64,000 nt of DNA, from positions 806,001 to 870,000 of the forward strand of contig NZ_FTOB01000003.1 in the NCBI RefSeq assembly GCF_900156625.1, written 5' to 3'. The notes beneath the pieces were generated by a model that saw only the letters and a list, made by a program, of their open reading frames with translations, ran no database searches and had not been told where the DNA came from. A program made the position numbers and the translations under genes. Position 1 is the stretch's first letter; the number at the start of each line of letters is the position of its first letter. Shown here one piece after another: positions 36,661 through 45,505 of this stretch. Origin of the DNA: Zobellia uliginosa. GTDB taxonomy: Bacteria > Bacteroidota > Bacteroidia > Flavobacteriales > Flavobacteriaceae.

Positions 36661-37950
36661 ATGAAGTATTTCGTCTATTTATTTAGCATTCTAACGTTTA
36701 CAGCCTGTAAAGAAAACAAACCGAAAGTGGAAGAAAGCACAGATCAAAAAGCCAAAAGGATACATAAAAAAATAATTGCGATAGATACGCATAACGATAT
36801 CAATATCAACAACTTCAGTGATAGTATAAACTACACCCAACGATTAGACACGCAGATAAACCTGCCCAAGATGGACGAAGGAGGCTTAGATGTCACTTGG
36901 CTTATTGTTTACACAGGGCAAGATACGCTGAGCGATGAAGGTTTTGCTAAGGCCAAAGAGAATGCCATGTCAAAATTTAAGGCCATTCATCGGCTTTGTG
37001 AGGATATCGCCCCCGATCAAATAGAATTGGCCTTGAATTCGGATGACGTAAGACGAATTCACCAAGCCAAAAAGAAGGTCGCCATGATAGGTGTTGAAAA
37101 CGCCTACCCAATGGGAGAAGACCTTTCCAACTTTAAAAAGTACTACGACCTTGGGGCACGCTATATTTCATTATCGCATAATGGACACAGTCAATTTAGT
37201 GATTCCAATACTGGGGAAAAGGACAATGTATGGCTACATAATGGTTTAAGTGATTTAGGTCAAGAAGCTGTAAAAGAAATGAATAGGCTTGGAATAATGA
37301 TTGATGTATCCCATCCTTCCAAGGAAGCCATGAAGCAGATGATCGCCCTTTCCAAAGCGCCGATCATAGCTTCGCATTCTTCGGCAAGGGCCTTGTGCGA
37401 CCATAGTAGAAACCTTGATGACGAGCAGCTCAAGTTGATGAAAGAAAACGGAGGGGTGGTACAAGCCGTTGCCTTCAGTTCTTATTTGAACACTAAAAAA
37501 GATAAAGCCTACAATGCCTATATCAAAACAATTTTAGAGAAGGTAGCCGATTCTATGGGACTGGAATGGTATTCGCGAGATCAATTCCCCTCTTTGACCG
37601 ATGCACAGAAAGAAACCTTTATGAAAAACTATCCCAAAGTCAAAAAAATCGGGATTTCCATGGTGGAGAAAATTCCGGGTGCGCCCAAAATGGTAGATGT
37701 TTCCGATTTTGTAGACCACATAGACTACATGGTCGATCTCATAGGAATCGACCATGTAGGCATTAGTTCCGACTTTGACGGCGGAGGTGGTATCAAAGGA
37801 TGGTCCGATGCTTCGGAAACCTTCAATGTTACGCTTGAACTCGTAAAACGCGGCTATACCGAGGAAGAGATTGCAAAACTATGGGGAGAGAACCTCTTAC
37901 GTGTACTTGATGAAGTTCAGGCGGTAGCGGCCGAACTACAGAAGTCTTAG
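36661..37950 (+). CDS. Membrane dipeptidase (M19) lipoprotein
   Basis: This is a renal-dipeptidase-family zinc enzyme of 429 residues that cleaves dipeptides, often D-amino-acid-containing ones. The start at 36661 gives a lipoprotein signal (MKYFVYLFSILTFTAC, Cys16). The metal ligands are visible in IDTHNDIN (HxD, about 47-54), IGVENAYP (bridging Glu, about 143), DVSHPS (about 216) and IIASHSSAR (about 238), with HVGISSDFDGG near 365 for the substrate-site Asp. The last four bases overlap the convergent thioesterase gene. It is probably periplasmic or outer-membrane attached. Confidence 0.93.
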   Translation: MKYFVYLFSILTFTACKENKPKVEESTDQKAKRIHKKIIAIDTHNDININNFSDSINYTQRLDTQINLPKMDEGGLDVTWLIVYTGQDTLSDEGFAKAKENAMSKFKAIHRLCEDIAPDQIELALNSDDVRRIHQAKKKVAMIGVENAYPMGEDLSNFKKYYDLGARYISLSHNGHSQFSDSNTGEKDNVWLHNGLSDLGQEAVKEMNRLGIMIDVSHPSKEAMKQMIALSKAPIIASHSSARALCDHSRNLDDEQLKLMKENGGVVQAVAFSSYLNTKKDKAYNAYIKTILEKVADSMGLEWYSRDQFPSLTDAQKETFMKNYPKVKKIGISMVEKIPGAPKMVDVSDFVDHIDYMVDLIGIDHVGISSDFDGGGGIKGWSDASETFNVTLELVKRGYTEEEIAKLWGENLLRVLDEVQAVAAELQKS

Positions 37951-38342
37951 TCTTCCGATGCCAAACGGTCCCTGACGTATTCCACCTTTGTCTTCCCGTG
38001 TGGGGTAGGTTTTCCGTCGGGGCCAAGGTTGACCATGATGATGTTATCAACGGTTACAATGGTTTCGCGTGTCATTTTATTGCGCACCTCACAATTTAAT
38101 GTCAATGAAGTTTTTCCGAATTTTACGACTTCGATGCCTATTTCAATAATATCGCCCTTAACGGCGGTGCTCATAAAGTTGATTTCCGACATATATTTGG
38201 TAACCACTTTCTTGTTCTCTAACTGAATAATGCTGTAGAGGGCGGCCTCTTCATCGATCCAAGCCAATACACGACCCCCGAAAAGCGTTTCGTTAGCGTT
38301 TAAATCCCCAGGTTTTACCCACTTTCTAGTATGAAATCTCAT
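37947..38342 (-). CDS. Acyl-CoA thioesterase (hotdog fold, YciA-like)
   Basis: This is a 131-residue hotdog-fold thioesterase. The motif NANETLFGGRVLAWIDEEAA near residues 16-35 carries the catalytic Asp of the YciA/BACH group, and the second strand block VTKYMSEINFMSTAVKGDIIE follows. The enzyme hydrolyses acyl-CoA in the cytoplasm; chain preference is not readable. It is convergent with the dipeptidase gene, overlapping by four bases. Confidence 0.9.
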   Translation of the reverse strand: MRFHTRKWVKPGDLNANETLFGGRVLAWIDEEAALYSIIQLENKKVVTKYMSEINFMSTAVKGDIIEIGIEVVKFGKTSLTLNCEVRNKMTRETIVTVDNIIMVNLGPDGKPTPHGKTKVEYVRDRLASED

Positions 38343-38399
38343 GACATTAATTGTTTAAATATGTTGAATTTTTGTGTAAAATTAGAAAAGTCTAAACTG

Positions 38400-39296
38400 T
38401 TAAAATAGTTTGCCGGACGAATCTTCGAGCGATTTGGGGATATGGAGGTCTGTACCCCATTTTTTGTTCAATTTGTCAATAAACGAGGCTGATAATAATG
38501 GGGATTCCACTTCCATATTTTGGTGTACGAAAAAATGGATGTTTTGCAGTCCTTGGTTTTTCCATTGGTCCAATCGTGCGATCCAATCGTTTAGCCGTTC
38601 GTAATCCGTAGGATGGTTGGCCCCCACATAACGCACAAAGGCCTCGCTATTGGTCAAACGCATATGTAACATATCACGTCTGCCCGCAGTATCTACCAGA
38701 ATATTGGATATGTTGTTCTCTTCTAAGAGGTGGTAGAGTTCTTGGCTCACCTTTTCGTCATTGAACCAGTCGGTATGCCTAAACTCTATGGCCAAAGGAA
38801 ACTCCTTGGGCCAGTATTCAACAAAGCGCACTACCCTATCCCAATTCTTAGGCCCAAAATTATCGTGCATCTGTAAAAATATGGTCCCTAATTTTTCCTT
38901 AAGGTTGGCCGTAACCTCTAAGTAGCGGTCCACTATAGGAAAAGCGGCATCGTTCAATCTTCGCAAGTGACTGATGTCCCTTGAAATTTTAGGAAAAAAC
39001 CTAAAGCCTTCCGGAGTCTTGTCATACCATTTTTGATATTGTTCCGCGGGAAATATCCTGTAGAAGGTAGCATTGAGTTCTATGCTGTTGAACTGGGAAC
39101 TATAGTAAACCAACTCGTCTTTCGTCCCCCTAGGATAGAAGTTTTTTAGGTCTTGTCGGTTCCATTTGGCGCATCCTATCGAAATGTTCAAGCGGGTCGA
39201 CCCCTTGGTTCCGTTCAAGACAACGGCTGTGTCAGGGTGGTCTTTAGGTAGAGTGAAATCGATGATTTCAGGATGGTCTACTTTTCCAAATTTCAT
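38400..39296 (-). CDS. DUF72 family protein (YecE-like)
   Basis: This is a 298-residue TIM-barrel protein of the DUF72/YecE family. The characteristic blocks are INISIGCAKWNRQDLKNFYP near 33-52, YYSSQFNSIELNATFYR near 64-80, FRFFPKISRDISH near 97, FLQMHDNFGPKN near 140 and LAIEFRHTDWF near 167. The biochemical role of the family is unknown. It is transcribed alone; the thioesterase gene 57 bases downstream could be part of the same message. Confidence 0.9.
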   Translation of the reverse strand: MKFGKVDHPEIIDFTLPKDHPDTAVVLNGTKGSTRLNISIGCAKWNRQDLKNFYPRGTKDELVYYSSQFNSIELNATFYRIFPAEQYQKWYDKTPEGFRFFPKISRDISHLRRLNDAAFPIVDRYLEVTANLKEKLGTIFLQMHDNFGPKNWDRVVRFVEYWPKEFPLAIEFRHTDWFNDEKVSQELYHLLEENNISNILVDTAGRRDMLHMRLTNSEAFVRYVGANHPTDYERLNDWIARLDQWKNQGLQNIHFFVHQNMEVESPLLSASFIDKLNKKWGTDLHIPKSLEDSSGKLF

Positions 39297-39395
39297 TTGA
39301 AAATGATTTAAAAAGCAATGTTATACTACAGGAAAAATCAAAATTAAGCTTGGTCGAATCGGTCAAACCAAGGTCGACACGGTTCAGGACCAAAC

Positions 39396-39426
39396 AAAAA
39401 AGCGGCTATCGAAGTAGCCGCTTTTG
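39396..39426 (-). terminator. Intrinsic terminator after the 39442 gene
   Basis: The stem AGCGGCTA/TAGCCGCT with loop TCGAAG is flanked by A and T runs. On the minus strand six T residues follow the stem (AGCCGCTTTTTT), 16 bases after the stop codon of the gene that ends at 39442. Confidence 0.88.
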
Positions 39427-39441
39427 TACATATATAAAAAA

Positions 39442-40041
39442 TTACTTCAAGGCCTTCTTTTTGATATAACCGGCAAGGTTCTTGGCCAGCTTGGCGTAGC
39501 ATTCCGAAATTCGGTAGCCACTGTTGTAATCGTTGCCCATGGCGCCGTATCCTTGAACGTCCTTATAGGTTCCTTCCAATAAAATATTGCTGGGGTTTGC
39601 GGTTTCATATATTGTTATGGTCGCATCGATTTCGGCATTTTTCCGAACTACACCTACGTTATAACCTGCATAGATTTTAGTGGAATGGATTTTCATAGTG
39701 TAATCGGCGGGGTCTTTGGATACAACGACCTCCCCATCTTCAAAACGCTTGTTGAAAGACTCAATGAACTTCGGCTCATAGCGCTCTTCGCGATCGGCAA
39801 ACCAAGATTTTTTAAATTCCTCGCCCTTGCCGGCCTCTTTTTCTTCCCGCTTGGCCATCTTATCGGCTAAAAAATCCTCTTCCGAATCATATTTGGGAAT
39901 TTGGACGTCACTGTAGTCAAATTCCAAGGTATAGGTCGAAATGTCCTTTAGGTTCTTGATGTCCCCCTTGTTTATTTTCATCTTTTGGGCATAGGTAGTG
40001 GCGGTAACTACCAATAATGCCAATACTAAATGTCTGCGCAT
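39442..40041 (-). CDS. Secreted protein of unknown function
   Basis: This is a 199-residue exported protein with a cleavable signal (MRRHLVLALLVVTATTYAQ). The mature part has a charged, Glu/Lys-rich helical stretch (about 55-95) and a C-terminal alpha/beta region with YTMKIHSTKIYAGYNVGVV near 117-135, ending in helices. The strand pattern and the IDATITIYE block recall small periplasmic proteins that bind envelope partners, but I do not recognise a named family. It is monocistronic, with its own terminator. Confidence 0.75.
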   Translation of the reverse strand: MRRHLVLALLVVTATTYAQKMKINKGDIKNLKDISTYTLEFDYSDVQIPKYDSEEDFLADKMAKREEKEAGKGEEFKKSWFADREERYEPKFIESFNKRFEDGEVVVSKDPADYTMKIHSTKIYAGYNVGVVRKNAEIDATITIYETANPSNILLEGTYKDVQGYGAMGNDYNSGYRISECYAKLAKNLAGYIKKKALK

Positions 40042-40282
40042 CTCAATACTCGTTATTATGGTTAATGTTAATATTTCTTACAAGATACAAAGGTTTCGAT
40101 GATGTGCAAATTTTGTAGTCGCTTAGCAAACCATAATAAAGATTTTCCGCCTTTAAAATTCAACCACTGCCCTTTTAAAACGCCGCTTCGTCTAGCAGGT
40201 TATTTTTAAATATGGAGTCTTTAATGATAGATAATAACTGTTTATTTTTTAATAGGTTAAAAGCTTTATATAAAGTGATAGA

Positions 40283-41638
40283 TTAATTTTTTATATAGAC
40301 AGTTTTCTTGTTCAAGAACTCTTTGATACCGTGGGAAGACAGTTCTCTTCCGTATCCGGAAATCTTCACCCCGCCAAAGGGCAGCCTTGGGTCGCTTTTA
40401 ACCAATTCGTTTACAAACACGGCCCCTTCATTGAACTTGCCGATCAGTTCTTTTACGCGATTTTTATCCTCGGTAAAAATACTTACCCCGAGTCCGAATT
40501 CGGATCGGTTGGAAAGTTCAACAGCTTCTTCATCAGATTGAAATGTGGTAATCCCTATAACAGGTCCAAAGGTTTCTTCTTTAAAAACGGGCATATCGGC
40601 CGTGACCTCGGATAAAATGGTCGGCTCAAAATAGGTTCCTTTTCTATGGCCTCCTAGAATAAGCTTAGCTCCCATTTCAATAGAAGCCTTCACTTGTTGT
40701 TCAAGTTCTTGGGCCAAATCTTCACGGGCCATTACCCCAATATAGGTTTGTTCGTCCAGTGGATTCCCCGATTTGAGTCCTTTTACCTTATCCATAAACT
40801 TTTGGGTAAAGCTATCCGCTACGGATTCGTGCACAAGAAGACGTTTACCGGCAATACAACTTTGGCCCGTATTCTGAAATCTGGCATTTACGCATGTCGT
40901 TACACTTTGATCTAGATCGGCATCGTCAAAAATGATCAAACCATTGCTTCCTCCCAGTTCCAAGACCGTCTTTTTTATATTGGCCCCTGCTATGGAGGCT
41001 ACAGAAGCCCCGGCAGGCTTGCTTCCCGTTAAGGTAACCGCTTGTACGATATCGTTCTCTATCACCGATTTGATCTGCTCACTGTCCAATATCAAATTTT
41101 GAAAGCATCCTTTGGGAAAACCAGCCTTCTCAAAGACTTCTTGGATCATTTCGGCCGACTGCATAACGTTAGAGGCATGTTTGAGCACGCCTACATTACC
41201 GGCCATAAGGTTGGGTGCGGCAAAGCGAAATACTTGCCAAAAAGGGTAGTTCCATGGCATTATGGCCAATATCACGCCCAAAGGTTGGTATTTTACATAG
41301 CTGCTGGCCGCATCGGTTTCTATGATTTCATCCCTTAGTTGGTGTTCCGCATGTTCGGCATAGTATTCACATACCCAAGCGCATTTTTCTACCTCGGCAA
41401 GGGATTGCGAAATCGGTTTTCCCATTTCGAGGGTGATTATCTCAGCGTATCGCTTTTTGTTCTGCCGCAATTGTTCCGCCGCTTTGTGCATTAGGCGCGA
41501 CCGCTCTTCAAATGAGGTCTCTTTCCATTCGAGGTAACGTTGATGTGATACTTTAAGCCTTGATTCTAAATCATTTTCGGTCAAGGTGTTAAATTCGAAC
41601 AACTTCTTCCCGTTGTAAGGGTTTATTGACTGTTTCAT
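40283..41638 (-). CDS. Succinate-semialdehyde/aldehyde dehydrogenase
   Basis: This is an NAD(P)-dependent aldehyde dehydrogenase of 451 residues, the length of the short Sad/YneI-like SSADH group. The start at 41638 (MKQSINPYNGKKLFEF) is the family start; the 20-codon upstream extension is not protein-like. The catalytic Glu is in VLELGGSNG (about 222), the nucleophile Cys in NTGQSCIAGKR (about 257), and KEETFGPVIGI near 350 is the conserved C-terminal motif. The probable reaction is succinate semialdehyde to succinate; other aldehydes are possible. It is monocistronic. Confidence 0.92.
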   Translation of the reverse strand: MKQSINPYNGKKLFEFNTLTENDLESRLKVSHQRYLEWKETSFEERSRLMHKAAEQLRQNKKRYAEIITLEMGKPISQSLAEVEKCAWVCEYYAEHAEHQLRDEIIETDAASSYVKYQPLGVILAIMPWNYPFWQVFRFAAPNLMAGNVGVLKHASNVMQSAEMIQEVFEKAGFPKGCFQNLILDSEQIKSVIENDIVQAVTLTGSKPAGASVASIAGANIKKTVLELGGSNGLIIFDDADLDQSVTTCVNARFQNTGQSCIAGKRLLVHESVADSFTQKFMDKVKGLKSGNPLDEQTYIGVMAREDLAQELEQQVKASIEMGAKLILGGHRKGTYFEPTILSEVTADMPVFKEETFGPVIGITTFQSDEEAVELSNRSEFGLGVSIFTEDKNRVKELIGKFNEGAVFVNELVKSDPRLPFGGVKISGYGRELSSHGIKEFLNKKTVYIKN

Positions 41639-41789
41639 TTTCGTTGTTTTTCTCCGGTAAGCATTATCCATATCATTATTCAGGATACAAAATAACACAT
41701 AAACGGGCTGTTCATAACCTCGTTAAAAACTAATTTTGTCTTAAAATAACCAAGGAGCCTTAATGTCTATCTTTATAAAAAGCTACATC

Positions 41790-42200
41790 ATGAGCGACCG
41801 ATCCGATAGTCTATCCAGCATCCGTACTGAAATTCAATCTGCCAAGGTTACCGATGGCATGAGTGAAAACGAGCGATTTCAAAACCTGACCCTAAGGCCC
41901 ATTATCAAGTTTCAGAATGACCTTTTAGTTGCGGTCTTTAAAAACTACATCAAAAAACACAAAAACGCATTTTACGAGCTTTCCCTCGAAAAACGTTTTG
42001 ATTACATTGAGAACGCGATCCAAAAAGACATTAAATTTCGGAATTCGTTGAAGGGTATGGTCATAGGCCATTTTACCCTTAGCGAGTACGAGATTTATAC
42101 ACAAAACTCATCCGCATTGAACAAACGTATGATGAACATGGTCATAACACGGCTAAAAGACCATATACAGCTGTTCGAAGCCCCTGTTTTAGTCCAATAG
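41790..42200 (+). CDS. Conserved flavobacterial protein of unknown function
   Basis: This is a 136-residue cytoplasmic, mostly helical protein beginning MSDRSDSLSSIRTEIQSAK; the ATG at 41790 is chosen over a frame-extended ATG at 41763 in front of a non-conserved stretch. The central region, ENERFQNLTLRPIIKFQNDL and RFDYIENAIQKDIKFRN, looks like a compact helix bundle. Similar proteins in Flavobacteriaceae are sometimes labelled glyoxalase, but I see none of the metal ligands of that fold. Its 3' end overlaps the convergent DUF2461 gene by 12 bases. Confidence 0.8.
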   Translation: MSDRSDSLSSIRTEIQSAKVTDGMSENERFQNLTLRPIIKFQNDLLVAVFKNYIKKHKNAFYELSLEKRFDYIENAIQKDIKFRNSLKGMVIGHFTLSEYEIYTQNSSALNKRMMNMVITRLKDHIQLFEAPVLVQ

Positions 42201-42869
42201 GGACTCACCGTTCAAGTTGGTCGTAAGTACATCGCTCATATAGTCGAAAAAAGGACGTATGGCTCTGTAAGCCTCATCTATCTCATGGACGAAGTTGGGC
42301 GATAACACTTGCTCGTCGGTAAATTTTCTAACAAAAACGTATTGTTTTTTCTTAATGAGGTCAATATCGGTATGTGTCTTATCGAAGCCTTTGGGAGCCG
42401 TTTTTACTTCATCGCCCCCTAGCGCTCCCCATATCTTTTTAAAACCGGACTCCGCCATAATCTCGCGTATTTCCGAAGCATCTTGTTCAAATTCCTTTCT
42501 AATGCGTAGTAGGTCTTCTTTATTAGGGGCCCAAAAGCCTGCAGCCACAAAAGACTCCCCTGGTTTTATATGTAAGTAATAGCCCCCACGTCGTTGTGCC
42601 CCTAAACGGGAAAAAGAACCGGCAAAATGGGCTTTATAGGGAGTTTTGTTCTTAGAAAATCGAACGTCCCTGTAGATTCTGAACATCTTGACCTTTTCTA
42701 TTTCATCATGCAGCCTGAGCCGGTTGCCTACCTCTTCGTAGAAAACTTTGACTTGGGCTTCATGGGTTTTAAACTCTTTTTTATTTTCGCCAAACCATTC
42801 GCGATTATTGTTCTTTTCGAGCCGACTTAAAAAAATGAGCGTCTCTTTCGTAATTATGGGATCTAACAT
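42189..42869 (-). CDS. DUF2461 family protein
   Basis: This is a 226-residue cytoplasmic protein of the DUF2461 (TIGR02453) family. The diagnostic blocks are LEKNNNREWFGENKKEF near 17-33, FRIYRDVRFSKNKTPYKAHF near 63-82 and GGYYLHIKPGESFVAAGFW near 94-112. The function is unknown. Its end overlaps the convergent small gene by 12 bases. Confidence 0.92.
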   Translation of the reverse strand: MLDPIITKETLIFLSRLEKNNNREWFGENKKEFKTHEAQVKVFYEEVGNRLRLHDEIEKVKMFRIYRDVRFSKNKTPYKAHFAGSFSRLGAQRRGGYYLHIKPGESFVAAGFWAPNKEDLLRIRKEFEQDASEIREIMAESGFKKIWGALGGDEVKTAPKGFDKTHTDIDLIKKKQYVFVRKFTDEQVLSPNFVHEIDEAYRAIRPFFDYMSDVLTTNLNGESLLD

Positions 42870-42962
42870 ACGACCTAAATGTTGTTATTTTAGATAAAGT
42901 TAACCATTTAACGAAATCGGCTTTTAGATTTATGAGTAATTTAGCCCTTTCAGCAATTGTAT

Positions 42963-43757
42963 ATGAAACATACTTCGATCATTGACAAAATCAATAGGCA
43001 TAAAAAACAGCCTAACCTGCGTTACAAACTCAAAGAGAAGGTTGAAGAGTTTACCAACCTTCTTTTCTATACCCTTTTTGATATCGATACTCCGGTAGAG
43101 AAGAACCTTGACAAGCTCGAGCTTCTTTTTGACGAAGTAGTCGACCTTGCGTGCTGGGACTCCAATAGACCTTGTAAAAAGATTTGGGAAAATTACGTTG
43201 AAAAACTCCCAAGTATACTGCAGCACCTTAACCTCGATGCTGAAGCTACGGTAAATTGCGACCCAGCCTCATTATCGGTTGAAGAGGTCTATATGGCCTA
43301 CCCGGGCTTTTATGCCATTGCCATTTATCGCTTGGCCCATGAACTCTATAATGAAGGTTTTCCTTTGGTGCCACGGCTTATGACGGAATATGCACATCGG
43401 CAGACCGGGGTGGACATTAATCCGGGAGCCCAAATCGGAAATTCCTTTCATATTGACCATGGTACGGGCGTAGTCATCGGGGAAACCGCCATTATCAAAG
43501 ACCACGTAAAAATATATCAAGGGGTGACTTTGGGAGGTTTGTACGTTGCCAAACATTTACAGAGTACCAAACGGCATCCTACCATTGAAAATAACGTTAC
43601 CATATATGCCAACGCCACGATTTTAGGTGGTGAAACCGTAATCGGGGAAAATTCCATTATTGGCGGTAATGCTTGGTTGACCGCATCGGTACCACCTAAT
43701 TCAACTGTTTTTCATACCCCGGAAATTAAAATAAAAACACTTCCCCATGTCTCATAA
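42963..43757 (+). CDS. cysE: Serine O-acetyltransferase
   Basis: CysE acetylates serine with acetyl-CoA, the first step of cysteine synthesis. The 264-residue protein, from the ATG at 42963, has an N-terminal helical domain and a C-terminal left-handed beta helix of hexapeptide repeats. The catalytic pair is in HIDHGTGVVIGE near 165-176, and KIYQGVTLGG is near 183. The longer N-terminal domain is like the EpsC/plant-type SAT group. It overlaps cysM by 11 bases, so the two enzymes are translationally coupled and supply O-acetylserine directly to the synthase. Confidence 0.95.
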   Translation: MKHTSIIDKINRHKKQPNLRYKLKEKVEEFTNLLFYTLFDIDTPVEKNLDKLELLFDEVVDLACWDSNRPCKKIWENYVEKLPSILQHLNLDAEATVNCDPASLSVEEVYMAYPGFYAIAIYRLAHELYNEGFPLVPRLMTEYAHRQTGVDINPGAQIGNSFHIDHGTGVVIGETAIIKDHVKIYQGVTLGGLYVAKHLQSTKRHPTIENNVTIYANATILGGETVIGENSIIGGNAWLTASVPPNSTVFHTPEIKIKTLPHVS

Positions 43758-44631
43758 TATTTTAGACCTTATCGGCAATACGCCAATGGTTGAATCTAAG
43801 GTTTTGAACAAAAACCCGAACGTTAAGCTGTTCTTTAAACTGGAAGGAAATAACCCTGGAGGAAGCGTAAAAGACCGCGCCGCCTTGAATATGATCAAAA
43901 ACGGACTCGAGCGGGGCGATTTTGACAAAAACTCGAAGCTTATTGAAGCAACTAGTGGCAATACTGGTATTGCCCTAGCTATGATTGCCGGTATTTTTGG
44001 GTTGGACATTGAGCTTGTCATGTCGGAGAAAAGCACTATAGAACGGGTAAAGACCATGCGGGCCTATGGCGCCAAAGTAACCTTGACCCCGGCCGAAGTC
44101 GGTATAGAAGGGGCCCGTGATTATGCCGAGGCAAAAGTGAAGAACGAAGGCTATGTGATGATCGACCAGTTTGCCAATAATGACAATTGGAAAGCGCATT
44201 ACCAGAGTACAGGTCCTGAAATTTGGAAGGATACCCAAGGCGAAATAACACATTTTGTATCGGCCATGGGAACGACGGGTACCATTATGGGGACTTCTAC
44301 TTACTTAAAGGAACAGAGTCAATCGGTTACCATCGTAGGGGTGCAACCTACCGATAACTCGAGTATACCCGGTATTCGTAAATGGCCTCAAGAATATTTG
44401 CCAAAAATTTTCAATTCAAAAAAAATAGATCAGACCTTAGAGGTAAGTGAAGACGATGCGCGGGAAATGGCCCGCAGGTTGGCCAAGGAGGAAGGGATAT
44501 TGGCCGGTATGAGCAGCGGTGGAGCGGCAGCGGCGGCTTTGCGCTTGGCCGAAACCCTAGAAAGCGGGGTCATTGTTTCCATTGTCTGTGACCGGGGCGA
44601 CCGCTACCTTTCGTCGGACCTGTTCGCATAG
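43747..44631 (+). CDS. cysM: Cysteine synthase B
   Basis: This is a PLP-dependent O-acetylserine sulfhydrylase of 294 residues, making cysteine from O-acetylserine and sulfide or thiosulfate. The PLP Lys is in GGSVKDRAA (about residue 41), the substrate loop is EATSGNTGIALA (about 67-78), the phosphate-binding loop GTTGTIMG is near 177, and SSGGAAAAAL is near 258. Its size and the RKWPQEYLPKIF block (about 205-216) fit the CysM branch. It is coupled to cysE. Confidence 0.95.
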   Translation: MSHNILDLIGNTPMVESKVLNKNPNVKLFFKLEGNNPGGSVKDRAALNMIKNGLERGDFDKNSKLIEATSGNTGIALAMIAGIFGLDIELVMSEKSTIERVKTMRAYGAKVTLTPAEVGIEGARDYAEAKVKNEGYVMIDQFANNDNWKAHYQSTGPEIWKDTQGEITHFVSAMGTTGTIMGTSTYLKEQSQSVTIVGVQPTDNSSIPGIRKWPQEYLPKIFNSKKIDQTLEVSEDDAREMARRLAKEEGILAGMSSGGAAAAALRLAETLESGVIVSIVCDRGDRYLSSDLFA

Positions 44632-44635
44632 GGTT

Positions 44636-45433
44636 TTAGTTCAGTATTTTGTCCATTCCCTCCTTAAAGGTCTTGAAGTCCTGAAGATAATTGTGGCCTC
44701 CTTCCACAATGGTCAGGAGTTCTTTATTCTCTCCGGGAATGGCTTCGTATAGTTTTTGGGCCGATTCATAAGGGATGACCGAATCTTCTTTACCGTGGAA
44801 AATATAAATGGGACAGTCGATTTTTTTGACATACTCATTTGAAGGAAACCGGAAATTCGAAAGCCAATCGATAGGTAAAAAAGGAAATCGGTGTTTTCCC
44901 AAGGCCACGGCACTATAGAACGGGGATTCCAATATTAATTTTTTGGGTTCGTTCTTCGAGGCGAGCCAGGTAGCTATACCGGTGCCAAATGAGCGTCCGT
45001 ATACCAGAATATCCTCTTCGTCGTACTTCTCGCGGATATAGTCGTAAAACATCTGAGCATCGTCATAGAGGGCTTGTTCACTGACTTCTCCCGTACTTTT
45101 TCCATAAGTCCTATAGTCGACCAAAACCGATTCGTATCCTTTCCTAGAGAAGAGGTTGGCCACATGGCCAAGGTGTGAAATATTGCCCGAATTGCCGTGA
45201 AAATAAAGTACTACACCCTTAGCCTCAGGTTGTTTGATGTGCACGGCGTTAAGCTTGGCCCCATCATTGGCCGTAAGATAGAACTCCTCGAAATCTTGAC
45301 AAAAATCGTAAGTGTGTGAAAGTGGCATTTTAGAGGGAAAGAACACGAGTCGCTCTTGGTAGGTATAAGCTAGAACGGCGATCAAGACATATAGAAATAC
45401 AAGTATCAATCCCCATTTTTTCAATCTTCGCAT
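44636..45433 (-). CDS. Membrane-anchored alpha/beta hydrolase
   Basis: This is a 265-residue alpha/beta hydrolase with one N-terminal membrane helix (residues 6-26) and the catalytic domain behind it. The oxyanion segment is VVLYFHGNSGN (about 75-85) and the nucleophile elbow is VYGRSFGTG (Ser about 149). The acid is probably in FHGKEDSVIPYE (about 215-226) and the catalytic His in EGGHNYL (about 245). It resembles the BEM46/ABHD13 group, which act on lipids or thioesters; the substrate is unknown. It is convergent with cysM, four bases away. Confidence 0.92.
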   Translation of the reverse strand: MRRLKKWGLILVFLYVLIAVLAYTYQERLVFFPSKMPLSHTYDFCQDFEEFYLTANDGAKLNAVHIKQPEAKGVVLYFHGNSGNISHLGHVANLFSRKGYESVLVDYRTYGKSTGEVSEQALYDDAQMFYDYIREKYDEEDILVYGRSFGTGIATWLASKNEPKKLILESPFYSAVALGKHRFPFLPIDWLSNFRFPSNEYVKKIDCPIYIFHGKEDSVIPYESAQKLYEAIPGENKELLTIVEGGHNYLQDFKTFKEGMDKILN

Positions 45434-45505
45434 GAAGTACTAGGTTTGGTGAGTGTTATTTTTTTTGGAAAAATACAAATAAGAAGGCAAAACCGCTAAA
45501 CCCTA

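Noticed and set aside
41790-42200. Glyoxalase function for the 136-residue protein
   Set aside because: The beta-alpha-beta-beta-beta pattern and metal-binding His/Glu residues are absent; the label seems to be carried over between databases.
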